This document shows, one piece after another, positions 11,134-22,083 of a stretch of 64,000 nucleotides of DNA. Positions within the stretch are counted from its first letter, which is position 1; each line of letters opens with the position of its first letter. Origin of the DNA: Acanthosepion lycidas (lineage: Eukaryota; Mollusca; Cephalopoda; Sepiida; Sepiidae); NCBI GenBank assembly GCA_963932145.1, contig OZ010586.1, forward strand, positions 68,481,754 through 68,545,753, written 5' to 3'. Below the pieces are notes generated by a model, which was not told the DNA's origin, ran no database searches, and worked only from the letters and a program-made list of their open reading frames with translations. The translations under genes and the position numbers were made by a program.

Positions 11134-11137
<4 letters not shown>
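10558..11137 (+). mobile_element. internally deleted mariner (Hsmar1-like)
   Basis: The element is 580 bp and starts TTAGGTTGGTGCAAAAATAA and ends with the complementary TTATTTTTGCACCAACCTAA. It keeps about 180 bp of 5' UTR and the transposase N-terminus, then jumps straight into the 3' terminal repeat. A full mariner is about 1.3 kb, so roughly 0.7 kb is missing. It shares ends with the palindromic MITEs at 0.7, 12.3 and 17.8 kb and shows how such MITEs arise. Confidence 0.9.
10740..11110 (+). pseudogene. mariner transposase N-terminal DNA-binding half
   Basis: From the ATG at 10740 the frame reads MDKIQIRTIFLFQFKLGRKA and continues for about 115 residues. The first helix-turn-helix domain (residues about 5-60, containing ARDINDAFGPGT and QRWFKKFRNGDESLED) and the second one (about 75-110, TAREVAVELEVDHSTVVRHL) are intact. 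It reaches KKLDKWV and NQKNR, then the frame enters the terminal repeat and the (TA)n. The catalytic DDD domain is entirely deleted. This ATG is chosen because family members start MDK; the frame also stays open upstream to 10629. A truncated protein could in principle bind transposon ends, but nothing shows expression. Confidence 0.88.
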
Positions 11138-11189
<52 letters not shown>

Positions 11190-11374
11190 ACCCTACTCAA
11201 TGTACTATTTTGTTTGACACTTAGATTTGCACAACAACACGGTTCTGTCTTCAGGTTACCCATTTCCTGCTTTGCAACAGATTCCACATACGAACTGCAG
11301 ATGACGGAATCAAACAAGTACCAACATTTATCGGTCTGGAAAGAGAACTTTTAACTATCGAACCAATGTAGTGA

Positions 11375-11560
11375 GATTTATATGTTAATTAACACACACA
11401 TGCGCATTTGCATAATCGTTAATCCTTTGCTTGACGAGGACGGCTTTACTGATTAAATTTGATCTCTTAATCCACAGCCATCTATAACTGAAGGTTACAT
11501 CTAGCCTTTTCAATGAACATTCTTCCAGTAAGATCCAAGGGAGATAAGTTTTTTCTACGT
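11375..11560 (+). repeat. H-repeat copy 1
   Basis: This shares GCATAATCGTTAATCCTTTG-type sequence, GACGAGGACGG, GATCTCTTAATCC and CCAGTAAGATCCAAGGG with 44890-45050. In both places a LINE-C piece lies just downstream, so it may be an upstream part of LINE-C. Confidence 0.6.
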
Positions 11561-11639
11561 AACTGAATTATATTACGATAATCACTTCCGGAAAATCCGT
11601 TCGCATACAGAGAAAAAATTAGCAAGTACACGAAAAGAA

Positions 11640-12285
11640 ACAGCGAAGGGCGACAAGTATGGGTCTTCTCGTCGGATTTATTTAATATATACAACGAAAA
11701 CGATGTCTCGTCTTGGGTAAGACGATAAACTACATTTAGCAGCAAGACGTCTGATCATGAGGTTATAAGGAGCGTTGAACCAGATCTTAATTGCTGCTGT
11801 TCCAAAGTCCATCCTGACTCGGAGTGGTAGCACTTAAGGTCCCAAACCGAGGAAAATGAAAATATAGATTTTTTAAATAAAAAAAAAAAAATTCTAGCAA
11901 TAAGTTTTTGTAAAAAGAAAAAAAAAAATTACTCAAGGTACCAAGAAAATTAAATTTCGGCATTAAAAGAGCCATAGGAAGTTGATATGTCGTTAAACAA
12001 ACAAACAAACGGACAAAACGATAAGTCCTAACATAATTTTTTTTTATTGATGGACAAAATCTTCATAAAATATACGCAAGTGACATTCTGTTGACGGTAA
12101 ACACAGGAATGAAACTGCAGGAACTCTTATATCTAAGGGAGCTTCAAGATAAGTTAGTAAAGAAAACGTGAAAAATGACAGAATATATGGTCGTTAGCAA
12201 AAAGGTCAACTCAGATGCGAGCTACAAATTGGAAACGTCAAAGTCACGCAAATACACCAATATAGATATTTGACAGGTATAAATA
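11640..12285 (+). mobile_element. LINE-C fragment interrupted by SINE-W
   Basis: Bases 11645-11697 encode a degraded RQGCxLSPDLFNLY block. Bases 12070-12285 encode KYASDILLTVNTGMKLQEL, a mutated YADDTVL palm box, followed by the usual downstream block. SINE-W (11703-12012) separates the two. Confidence 0.65.
11703..12012 (-). mobile_element. SINE-W repeat inside LINE-C
   Basis: This is a shortened copy running from the TCGTCTTGGGTAAGACGATA end to the GCCATAGGAAGTTGATATGTCG end, finishing in a (CAAA)n-like tail on the plus strand (TTTG repeats in its sense). Confidence 0.7.
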
Positions 12286-12307
12286 TTTATCTTAAAATGA
12301 GATATTA

Positions 12308-12407
12308 TTAGGTTGTTGCAAAAATAATGACGTAATAATGTCGTTTTTTGACGTTAAAAATACGTCAAAAACGACATTATTACGTCATTATTTTTGCAAC
12401 AACCTAA
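12308..12407. mobile_element. mariner MITE, palindromic
   Basis: This 100-bp near-perfect palindrome begins TTAGGTTGTTGCAAAAATAA and is flanked by TA at 12306-12307 and 12408-12409. Both ends carry the same change (GTTGTTGC), so one arm seems to have corrected the other, or the palindrome was copied after the change. Confidence 0.9.
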
Positions 12408-12456
12408 TAGTATTATTTTCATTTCTGCGTAATTTAGACCACAATTTATCCATTGC

Positions 12457-12459
<3 letters not shown>

Positions 12460-12521
<62 letters not shown>
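12460..12521. repeat. (TA)n microsatellite
   Basis: Uninterrupted TA tract of about 62 bases directly next to the F-repeat. Confidence 0.97.
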
Positions 12522-12524
<3 letters not shown>

Positions 12525-12526
<2 letters not shown>

Positions 12527-12695
12527 TTTCATTGACTACGAGTGACAAGGTGCTTTTATTTAGTTTTTTATCCAATTTCTCATGCTATCTTATAATTTTT
12601 TTCTTTTCAGATGATAAATTATATAAAAACTGTCTGAATGTTCTTTTTATCCAAGCGCTTTCGGCTATACATTTAGCCATTTTCAAGGATTAAAT
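12525..12695 (-). mobile_element. F-repeat, copy 1
   Basis: Copies also lie at 47885-48080 and 48632-48775, always directly after (TA)n or (TA)n(TG)n. On the minus strand it contains ATGGCTaaatgtATAGCCGAAAGCGC, a stem followed by GAAA that looks like half of a minimal hammerhead. The CUGANGA part is not conserved (CTTGAAAA), so I do not call it a ribozyme. The minus frame KLNKSTLSLVVNEMCI is similar in all three copies. Confidence 0.55.
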
Positions 12696-13435
12696 ATTTT
12701 AACTGTTAAACAAGAAATATTTCTTATTTAACAGTTAAAAATATTTCATGCTCGGTGAGCCAAGAAGAAGAAAGAAAGAAAGTAGCGAGTCTAAGCGATA
12801 TTCTTTTTTATATAAAATGAAGAGAAATTTGATTAAAGAGAGAATTGTCTGAAGTCACGTGAAAAGTTTCGTTTCGGATACTCGCGACCAGCGTTGAAGT
12901 AATCGCCAATGTAACATTTCTCATCAATTATATTATCGGCATTTAACTAGCTCAAGCCACCTCCAAGTATTTTCTGTCAACGATCCAAGAAAGGTAAGTA
13001 TTTTAAATTATCTTTCTTTCTGTACTTTCGGTGAACAACGAACTCTATTAAATTTCTCTTAAACATTTTTGGATATTATAAATTAGTGAACTAAATATAT
13101 GACTAAATGACCTTGTTTTGTTCAAATTACTCGTATATTTCCTCCTTATTATCAACCTTCTTTAATCTTTTTGGCGCAGGTCAGTCAATAGGTTCATTTT
13201 AACCACTAAGCTGCACGCCATTATATATCTCTCAGCTGTAGTTCTTTCACGAGACCTTCCTCACTCTATTTCCCTATTTCTCTTAGTGATCTCAATATTC
13301 ATTCTTAAAAAAGAATACAACGGAGAACTCGAGTCTGAATGAAGGCTGTTTTTTTTATTTCATTAGAATATATGTATATATATTTAATCATATCAGCCCA
13401 TTCAAGGCAATAAAGCCACTAAGGTATAATGGGTT
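12696..13435. other. unassigned AT-rich stretch
   Basis: This has a short inverted repeat around 12700-12745 (TTTTAACTGTTAAA and TAACAGTTAAAA) and no recognised gene. Confidence 0.4.
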
Positions 13436-13795
13436 ACTGAGTGTGAAAGAATAAGAATAAAGAGAAACATTAAGGTAGATAACGATTTAAATTTTTGAAG
13501 ATCAGCTGGAAAGCATAGAACCGGAAGAGAGTTCCACAAGCGAGAAGTGCGAAAAAAAAAAAACTGTCAGTGTAGAACATAGGGTTATATCTTGCCATTT
13601 CAACTGTGAATTGGTGAAACCTTGCAGCCAAGCTAGTACTACGCTTAAATTTATAAAGTCTACTTACCATAGCGAGGAGTTCATTCAGACAATTACCATG
13701 AAAGTATTTATTGAAATGACACAGGGAAGTTACATTGCTGCGGAGGAAAATGACTGAGGACGAGACACCAGATCAGGACCAATAATAATGCCGAG
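13436..13795 (-). mobile_element. LINE-A fragment
   Basis: The minus strand encodes SRLYKFKRSTSLAARFHQFT, then VEMARYNPMFYTDSFFFFAL, corresponding to the FKRPTRLASRSHPYTVE block of the better copy at 53.4 kb. It then reaches IFKNLNRYLP at the end. Upstream on the same strand is a degraded GPDL..R block near 13780. Confidence 0.7.
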
Positions 13796-14760
13796 TTTTC
13801 TTTGCTCACGTCATCTTTCCCTTGCATGCTTCGTATTTCTTGGTAGAACGATATCTCTGTCGCTTTACGTCTCTTTGTCGGCTGTGAGGAAATTTTCAAG
13901 CATTCACTTCCATATAAGAGATCAAATAGGACATAGCAATTCAGAACACTTTTAATAATATTTTCTTATGTGTTAATACTTTGCTTAGTTTCTGAAAGAT
14001 ACCTTTTTAAATTCTGACACGCTTTCGGATTTATGTGTCACATTTTTCATCGTCTATTACTACAATATCTTTTTTATGTGTCTTGTCCCCTCGTGATGTA
14101 GATGATCATGCCTCTCCACAACTTCCTGTCCTTTGTAGCTTTTTGCCTTTTTGTTATTATTCTTAAAACCTGTTCCATCATCTTTTTACTCAAGCTCACT
14201 AAGTATGTTATGCATTGCTGCTCCACTTACCTTCAATCTATCTTGTGGGTATCAGATTTTCCAAGCCCTCCGTCCTCATTATATACCCTAGAAATTTCAA
14301 CTGTCTCTTCCTGATGTTACGTATAAGTTTCCTTTATGTTTTCATTTTCTTATTAAACTTCGCTGTTGTTCACATAAACAGTCCATGGTATCCTCAGCAT
14401 CCTTCTGTAGAGTCACGTTACTGTTGCTTCAAGTCTCTTTATCTTTGAGGAGATTGTCCAGCACTCACTGTCATACAGAGGGTAGATATAACGTAAGAGA
14501 TTAGCATTCATTTCCTGGCTTTTAACAAAGTTTTTCTATTTCTTAATACTCTGCTTAGTTTTGGAAGGCATTTTTCCCTGTGCTAAAACACTTCCTAGAT
14601 ATTTAAATTTTCGTACTTATTTGAATTTGTTATTTCCGATTTGCAATTCGCACTTCGGGCTCATCCTTTTGATAACATCCATATATTCTATTTACTTGCT
14701 ATTGGTATGCAGAGGGTTAAATATTTATGATAACTTGATTCGGAGGTATCCCTTACGTAG
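13796..14760 (-). mobile_element. LINE-C fragment
   Basis: On the minus strand the sequence follows the LINE-C C-terminal region, comparable with 28670-29480 and 58965-59790. Recognisable DNA blocks include AACTTCCTGTCCTTTGTAGC, complementary to the conserved ...ACAxAGGxAGTTGTGGAG segment, and the region complementary to CAAAACTAAGCAGAGTATTA. Many stops and indels are present. Confidence 0.65.
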
Positions 14761-14849
14761 TTGACACCTTAGGCTGTCCCATTTGCTGACGACCATGCAA
14801 TCTGTTTTCTTACTGAGTAATTATTTCTTGCTTTTCATTACTTAGTCAA

Positions 14850-15110
14850 TCATGTATCTTTCGATACATAACTGACGAGGCAGATTTTTCCCGCAGTAGG
14901 TTGCCATTTCTTTCTGCGGTAGACCAGTTGCCATCCAAGGTTATAGAACCCGGTCTGTCCTGCTATTTACCCATAGATGTGGGGAGAAGACGAGGATTCA
15001 TACCTTTCTCAATGGTATTAGGACGTAAGGGAATGTAATGGATTCAGCTGGAATTCGAACTCGGCTCTCCGATTCCTGCATCCAAGACGCTTACCTTGTC
15101 CATACGATCT
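14850..15110 (-). mobile_element. SINE-Y, tRNA-derived
   Basis: The minus strand starts with a tRNA-like head (GGTAAGCGTCTTGGATGCAG, then a B box GAGTTCGAATTCC). It continues through GAAAGGTATGAATCCTCGTC, GGTAAATAGCAGGAC and the block GGATGGCAACTGGTCTACCG, ending with a CTGCGGG hairpin partner. It aligns over its whole length with 36251-36507. Confidence 0.8.
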
Positions 15111-15350
15111 ATTCTGTGTCTGCCATCATCTCAGTGTCATCCGTTTCTCTTATGTTGCCAAAATTATGTCCGCTGATAATAAATCCAGGTAGATCTTATT
15201 TTGATGGAATCGTCTAGGTGTATAGGTTGACTAAATCCGGTGAGAAAACGCACTTTTAATTGTTGCATGTATTCACTCGAGTATCAACATAATATCTCGG
15301 AGAGAAAAAAATACTGTTTGACATTGGACTGTCTGAATTGTTTCGTCAAC

Positions 15351-15351
<1 letters not shown>

Positions 15352-15440
<89 letters not shown>

Positions 15441-15550
15441 TGGATTTATTCTTAATCCTATGTCTACTCACTTCTATCTAGAGTAGATGGTCTTGCTGCC
15501 GTGGAGCAGAACGCTGACAATGTATACTCTCCAGCGTAGATCAGCAGTAT

Positions 15551-15621
<71 letters not shown>
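15352..15621. repeat. (CT)n-(TA)n and (TA)n arrays
   Basis: (CT)n at 15352-15381 runs into (TA)n at 15381-15437. A second (TA)n lies at 15557-15621, preceded by TACATACA. The Tyr-Ile frames here are artefacts. Confidence 0.95.
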
Positions 15622-15789
15622 AGGTTTCTCGACTGCACAGTCCAGTAAATGTAATAGGCACTGTTTAAAACAAAAATGGCGTCTATTTCAAATATGAATA
15701 TACACTGTAATAACATTAATAAAAATGTCGAAATAAAAATAAATTCGTCTTTGCTGCCTGTGAAGCATTCTGGGTATCATTTGGTCTGA

Positions 15790-16095
15790 GCGGGTCACGA
15801 ATGCCGTAGTTTTCATTCGTGCCCAGTTACCAAGCCTATACGCTCGTCTCCGTCATCATCTCCGCTGGCTTTGCATGTACACCGTATGGCGGATGGAAGG
15901 ATTCTAGACGGGGAACTAGCCACAGGCAAGATGGTACGAGGGTAACCTCATCTTCACTTCAAGAACATCATTAAAATGGATAGGAGGGCGATGGACATTG
16001 ACCTCGAGAGGTGTGAAGAGGTTAAGAACTGTCGCACACGCTGGAGACGCGATTTACAGGCGGGCATAGGAGAAACGGAGTTACCTTCTGAAGCC
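15790..16095 (+). mobile_element. LINE-D fragment (reverse-transcriptase C-terminus)
   Basis: In mixed frames the plus strand gives LRHHLRWL, RMADGRILDGELATGKMVRG, FKNIIKMDRRAMDIDLERCE and NCRTRWRRDLQ. This matches the RRLRWLGHVxRMxDxRxPKxxLxGEL tail common at the end of several non-LTR reverse transcriptases, followed by the usual F.D..K.....ID...WE.....R..WR pattern. Frameshifts break it. It differs from LINE-A/B/C. Confidence 0.65.
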
Positions 16096-16197
16096 ACACA
16101 CTTCAGCGTCATTTCTCTTGATGGAAGCATTACTGAATCTGCCATTTTGATATAGCGAGCAGTAACCTCGTCATATTCTCTTGGATTGCCCATCGTC

Positions 16198-16416
16198 TTA
16201 AAATCTTACAAGTAGAATCTCATTTTTAGAAAGAGAAAAATCGCAAGGTGCGAGATCTGGGAAATATGATAACTCTCTGTTCTGGGGAATGTTGTTGTCC
16301 TTGGCCAAAAACGGCAACATAAAAACTATGGACATTGATTGGACTTTTGTAGTATGATGAGAAGACCATATTCTACACCCGTGCATTCCAAGCACTGCAA
16401 TAAACAAAGTTATCAT
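16198..16416 (-). pseudogene. mariner-like transposase fragment
   Basis: The 72-codon minus frame ends FLAKDNNIPQNRELSYFPDL, then APCDFSLSKNEILL. This fits the FLAxxN...PQPPYSPDLAPCDFFLFPK segment around the last catalytic Asp of mariner transposases. It is a different mariner lineage from the one at 10.6 kb. It is truncated at both ends. Confidence 0.6.
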
Positions 16417-16419
16417 TTA

Positions 16420-17204
16420 GTGTGCATTCGTGACAGTGTTCAAGGTCAATCTGTGGCAAACGGCTTCACTTTGCGTACTGTAGCTCTGTTATCATAGCAA
16501 CAACCCCTATACTTTTGATCAGCCCTCGTACATGCGTATGTATATATATATATATCCTATCTTTATCACTTATAGTTCAGAAGCCAACCCAGCTGCTACA
16601 CGTTATCAACGTTTATCTGACCTTTGAAACATTGACCAGGGAGATTAGTTGCTCACGAATTGACCTTTTCAATGGCAGATTTCCGCGTGATTCCAGAATA
16701 TTCTCAATCTATTTTTAATTCATTGTGGTAAAAAAAAGAAGCTGACAACTTGTTCTGGTGAAACTCGATCCCTGTTGACTGCCGCAACTTTGCGGCCTTG
16801 TGCCAAACCTATACTATGCTTAAATAAGAGCACTTCGGCGTAGGTTAATGGCCACTTAGATTTTCTGGTGAACTATTACAACTGAGTAGGAGAAACAGTC
16901 CTCATTACCCAAACTTGTGATCTTGTGCAAAATTCTATAAAGCCGCCTCGGTGTTGGGTAATGGTTAACAAACTGTTTTTATGATTGATTGAGTATTTAT
17001 ATTATTCAAGTTTCTACCAATCCGAATAACCTTCTGTGAATTTTGAACTGAAACCCTTTCTTAATATACGGGAGTAGATTTTTCTCGTTACCCTGAGAAC
17101 TGAGCTGTTCCAGACTTTCCAGACTTAACTGAATTCAAGTTCGTCTACGTGGCCTTTTATTTTTCCACGCTACAACTTCTTCCCACAGACGTAACGTCGC
17201 TAGG
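16420..17204. other. unassigned
   Basis: Contains a short (TA)n at 16540-16554 and sequence I cannot place. No credible open frame. Confidence 0.4.
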
Positions 17205-18205
17205 CACATTGTTGCTATTTTCCTGTCGTAATAGTAACTCTTTAGGATTCGATAAGGTCAAATTGGCTGCTAACCTCAAAAATGATCACCATCCTGTTGT
17301 TAACCGGTGAAAGGAAAGACTTGTTAATTTTAACGTCCCCAAAACGAAATTGCTCTCTTTTAATCGTCAAAAAGAACGCTTTTTAACATCCATCAGCATG
17401 GCTGATGCTAACCTCCAGGAGAGCGATTCATTGCGCCTTCTCGGACTGACTTTTTCTGATGACATGATGTGGAAAGATTATATTGAATCAATTGCTAGAT
17501 CTGCTGCTAAGAAAGTTGGCTCCCTGTGTTGTGCGAGACAGTTTTTCTCATCAGAATCTATCTTTCATATTTATAAGTCTACCTTTCGTCCTTCCTTTAA
17601 ATATTGCTGCCACTCTGTTCTAGTGCTCCAGTTATATATTTAAGAAAATTCTTGATAAAATCCAAAGGAGAATTAGTCCTGACCTGACATCTCGCTTTCA
17701 CTTACTTTCCCAATGCCGTCTTTTCTTTAAATACTTTCTTTGCAATTGTCCTAGTGAACTGTGCTCTATGGTATTAGGTTGGTGGAAAATAATGACGTAA
17801 TAATGTCGTTTTTAACGTTAAAAATACGTCAAAAAACGACATTAGTACGTCATTATTTTTGCACCAACCTAATACATAGACTTTATGAATTTAAGCACAG
17901 TACTAGGTTGGCCGCTAGGTCTCATAATTTTATAGTTGGAATAGCTAGATGTAACCGTAAGTTCTATGCTAACAGTTTCTTCTCTCGCATTTTCGCTCGT
18001 GGAATTGTCCTCTGTATTCTTGTTTCCCGGTCAACTTTGATGTTTAAAAATGTAAATGTCAATCGTAATCTATTCTCTTGTTAATTTCTGTTCATTAAGT
18101 GTGTTTTGTTTTTTTCCTCCTATTTTTCAACACTCCGTCGCACCTTGTATGTTAGTGACTTTATTCCTTTGCCTGAAGTGAAATGATTAAAATAAATGAT
18201 AAGCT
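17205..18205 (+). mobile_element. LINE-A retrotransposon 3' part
   Basis: One of the better LINE-A copies. Frame 17350-17643 encodes the end of the palm and the thumb: LLGLTFSDDMMWKDYIESIA, AAKKVGSLCCARQFFSSESI and FHIYKSTFRPSFKYCCHSVL. After a frameshift it continues with SPDLTSRFHLLSQ..., is interrupted by a MITE at 17774-17872, and resumes with LYEFKHSTRLAARSHNFIVG. The 3' UTR ends with GTGACTTTATTCCTTTGCCT, then GAAATGATTAAAATAA near 18198. Confidence 0.8.
17774..17872. mobile_element. mariner MITE, palindromic, inside LINE-A
   Basis: 99 bp, flanked by TA at 17772-17773 and 17873-17874. Removing the element restores LINE-A continuity. Its left end has lost a few bases (GGTGGAAAATAA). Confidence 0.88.
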
Positions 18206-18209
18206 TAAT

Positions 18210-18855
18210 TCTTTAGTTTCACAAGTTCAGATTTTTCCAGTTAGGGCACAACATGCCATTTCAACGGAATCAAATCACAATCACTTCACTTGTGCTTCAT
18301 TTGTAAGAAGATAAACTACATTCTTTAGTCCCATTATTTCGAACCTTCACGGCTTAAACCAACGATGCCACGCACATTGTAGCGAACCATCCTCATTCAT
18401 TTCGTGTTCGGTCAGTGCGATGTCAGTGCCACTTGAGCAGCTTCTTCCCACGAACCGCTGCTCCGTAGAACCGAGAACCAAGACGATGTTCCCTCGATCA
18501 TGACAATCTTGATCTGTTTATGTCTAGGGTTAACCGTTATCTTCTTCACATTTCCGCATAAGCTGTGCTTCTGTAAACCTCTACTTTGAGTGGCTCCTGA
18601 TCCTTGTGCAGTGAAAATCCTAGTGTAAAAAAAATGAAAATTTGCTGACACTTTGTGAAGGAAACTCCCGCGTGGTTGCTTTCCTGAATGCTACTGTCTG
18701 AACCTATTCAAATCAAGTGCCAATAGTTCTTTTCTCCTTGTTCACATAATCCCCTCTGCCTACCTTCTCTTCCATTCATAAATACACACTTCATTCAGCA
18801 TTATGATTTTTACCTTGAGTGGCTCTCGAGCTATGCATTATGTAAAATGTAGCGA
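18210..18855 (+). mobile_element. LINE-B 3' fragments
   Basis: Bases 18350-18650 follow the LINE-B end (ACGATGCCACGCACATTGTA, CACTTGAGCAGCTTCTTCCC, CTAGGGTTAACCG) to the 3' UTR CTACTTTGAGTGGCTCCTGA. A second 3' end lies at 18775-18855 (ACCTTGAGTGGCTCTCGAGC). Both are decayed. Confidence 0.65.
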
Positions 18856-19440
18856 GAAATTTATTTATTTGACGGCGCATCTGTTCATGTACAACTGGGA
18901 GAAGGAAACTCAGATTGCAATTTAAAAATGATACAGTCTTGGTAGCTTTTATAAATCTCTTTTTCTCTGTCAGTATCCCATATCTGACCTAATCTACATT
19001 ATTTAGAGTTCTTTCCTCTATCCTTCTCTCTTTCTACCCTTCTCTCTCTCTCTATCCTTCTCCCTCTCTATCCTTCTCCTCTCTCTCTCTCTCATGTACA
19101 CACACCAATACACAGAGTCTTGGAAGCGAGAGATGACGCATATTGCCACACTTTATAAAATAAATTTGTGTGGGTCGCCCGGCTCTTATTGCCAGTATTT
19201 CTCTCCTACCTGTTTATTCAGCACGTTCCCGGCATATTATCTTATAATCTGATTAATTCTTGGCTCTACAGAATGTTCGGCAAACATCGGATTGCCTGCA
19301 GACGAATCTCTTTCAAGCCGTCAATGTATCTGCCGCGGAACAAACGTCAACATCCGAAATAAGGTCGTCGGAAAGAAAAATTTTAAATGGGAATAAAATC
19401 TGGGAAACACATTCCAAGATTTTCTGATAGCTTTTTGACT
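18856..19440. other. unassigned, CT-rich tract
   Basis: A CT-rich simple stretch lies at 19016-19095. No gene seen. Confidence 0.45.
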
Positions 19441-19443
19441 ACG

Positions 19444-19489
<46 letters not shown>

Positions 19490-19842
19490 TCTAATAGCAA
19501 TAAAAATAACAAGAGTAACAATTATAACAATAACAGCAACAATAGTAATAATAATAGCAGAAACAAATATAATCATAATAACAACAGAAACAACTATAAT
19601 AATAACTATAATAATAATAACAACAACTATAACAACTACAATAATAACAACAACAACTATAATAATAATGATAATAAAAACAATAATAATAATAATAGCA
19701 ACAAGAAATATAATAACAATCAATAATAGTAATAACAGCGGTAACTATAATAATAATGATATAAACAAAAGCACCTATATTAACTATGATTAATAATAGC
19801 AATAACAATAATAAGTAAGAATAACAATAATAACAACAACAG

Positions 19843-19878
<36 letters not shown>

Positions 19879-19891
19879 CAACAACAACAGG

Positions 19892-19923
<32 letters not shown>

Positions 19924-19990
19924 CAACAACAACAGGAATAATAATAGTAATAATAATGATAATAATAATAATAATAATAATAATAAGAAA
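19441..19990. repeat. imperfect (AAT)n/(AAC)n trinucleotide array
   Basis: About 550 bp of AAT units interrupted by AAC, AGT and AAG. Reverse-strand frames of poly-Val/Ile/Tyr are repeat artefacts. Confidence 0.95.
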
Positions 19991-20108
19991 CGATGAAATA
20001 TCTTCGTTCTTTTAGTTTTTAAGTGGCTTTCTTTTTCTCTTTTTCTCAGTCTGTTTTCGTTCTTTCTTTTTTTCGTTAATCGTACTTTCTGTCTGTAATT
20101 TGACGAGC

Positions 20109-20139
<31 letters not shown>

Positions 20140-20706
20140 TTTCTTTCTTTTCTTTTCTTTGTTCCCTTAATTCTAATCCCTTCTTTTATTTCTTCTTTCT
20201 TTATTATTTCCACCCTACTTTCCTCTCTTCTTTTGACTCCCACACATTTTTACGATGGATTTTTTGTATTTCGCGTTGTCTTTTATTCACTCCTTTTCTC
20301 TGTTTTCACTTCTTTTTTTTTTTTCTTTTTCACCATTTTTCATTCTTTTTTCTTTACTGTATCTTTATTTTTTTCGCTTTGTTTCTTCATTATACATTGT
20401 TTGTTGTTTTAGGATTCCTATTTATCGAAAACTAAAAATTAAATCAAAATCAAATAACGGTAGAATTATGCAGGCATCGATTTGCGGTATTCAGATTAAT
20501 CAATAAAAACCATCCACGGTTTAAAAATTCTACTTGTTCTGCAACTGGTTTTCTTCATCGCTGTCATCATTGTTATTATCAATTTCGCCATTATTATTAT
20601 TATTATTATTATTAACAACTTCATATTGAATGGTTAGTTATTATCATCGTCATAATTAAAGTTATTTGAAATTATTATCAGCTACATCATTGTGTAAACC
20701 ACTATC

Positions 20707-20763
<57 letters not shown>

Positions 20764-21138
20764 AGAAATTGTTGTTGTTCATGTTAAGTTTAAAAATAGA
20801 ATATTTTTTCAACGAGAGACATATTTTGCAGTTTTCCATAGATGTCCGTCGTTTGAAAACTTGACCTTTGAAAATAGAATTAACCCTTGATGAATCTCAG
20901 CTAATGGTTTGTTTTTTTTTTCAAATCCTTTGGCGTATTTAAATTACATGAACACTTAAGAACTTACATCGCTACACTTATGACAGTAAGATAATATGGT
21001 TCCCGACTCGCTCTTGATTTTAGTTTGCATGAGTTTTAGTCGAAAAACATAAAGTCTGGAAACCCTAGAGAAACATTTTCGATTAAAGGCGAATATGAAG
21101 TACAAAAAAATATTATCCCGTGTTTAAACTTAACCATT
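19991..21138. other. pyrimidine-rich and simple-repeat stretch
   Basis: Contains (TTTC)n at 20108-20160, a T/C-rich segment to about 20400, (TTA)n at 20590-20613 and (GA)n at 20709-20758. The Phe/Leu/Ser-rich frame at 20100-20435 is a by-product. The last 350 bases hold nothing I recognise. Confidence 0.6.
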
Positions 21139-22083
21139 TGTTTTGTTTTGATTTGTGTGTATTTAAAAAGAAACTCAACAGAAATACATTTAATATCAAC
21201 ACAAACTGACTACTGGATTTTCTTCCAGATAAAACGTGATTTTCTTCTTAAGAGTCTGCTCTATATATCACTATGCGCGCATATTTTGTGAAATGTATTA
21301 TCTGCAAGTTGATTTGTACCTGCATAGTTTCACATTCGATGAAAATGCCCTTACACAACTCGAAGGTTAAACATATCACACACATTGAATAGCAGAAATA
21401 CAGTATTTAAAATTTAACAACTACTTCATTGATACTTAAATAATCTCCAAAGGATATGAAATAAATGTATAGTAAACCCCCCGAGTTATGATAATCCCAA
21501 CCTATGACGCAATCTCCATTAATCTTGTTTCGACTTACGTCGTTTGCTTCGTACATAAGACGACGTTGGTCAGGTTCTGGTTGTACATCATATTGGATTG
21601 TTATACATTCGTTCTCTTTCGTTTGTGTTGTGCTTGTTGAAACTTATTGACCTTCATTATGACTACCAAGTGCAGTGTAACCTCTACTAATGCAGATGCA
21701 TCGGAGAAAAGGAAAGCCATGAACAAGGAACATTAGCGCCGAACATTAGCGTATTGCTCAAATGTCGTTTCGAACATGGACATATATGTATACATATTGC
21801 GTTACTCTGTCAAAGATAAGGTGGTGGATTCCCTATAAAAAATCATGTTTGTTTTTCTTTTTTTCTACAGAGTTGCTGCTGCTTCTGAGTACTGCAAGAT
21901 AGACAAGATGTTATGCTTCATAATTTCATCTACCTAGGGACAATAACATCACATCGCAATGAATATACAAGCAGCTTAAAACAATATCATTATATGTATT
22001 ATTTTCATTTCATTATATGAATTATATTTATATTCTCCATGTGTATTTAGTCCTAATTATGTCATAGAAATGTCCTAGATTAT

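Larger units (their letters stand above)
10529..11187. repeat. (TA)n array split by a mariner insertion
   Basis: TA tracts at 10529-10557 and 11138-11187 flank the mariner exactly. This fits insertion at a TA inside a pre-existing microsatellite. Confidence 0.85.

Noticed and set aside
19445-19808. 92- and 105-codon minus-strand frames of Val/Ile/Tyr
   Set aside because: Translation of an (AAT)n/(AAC)n array; no real protein composition.
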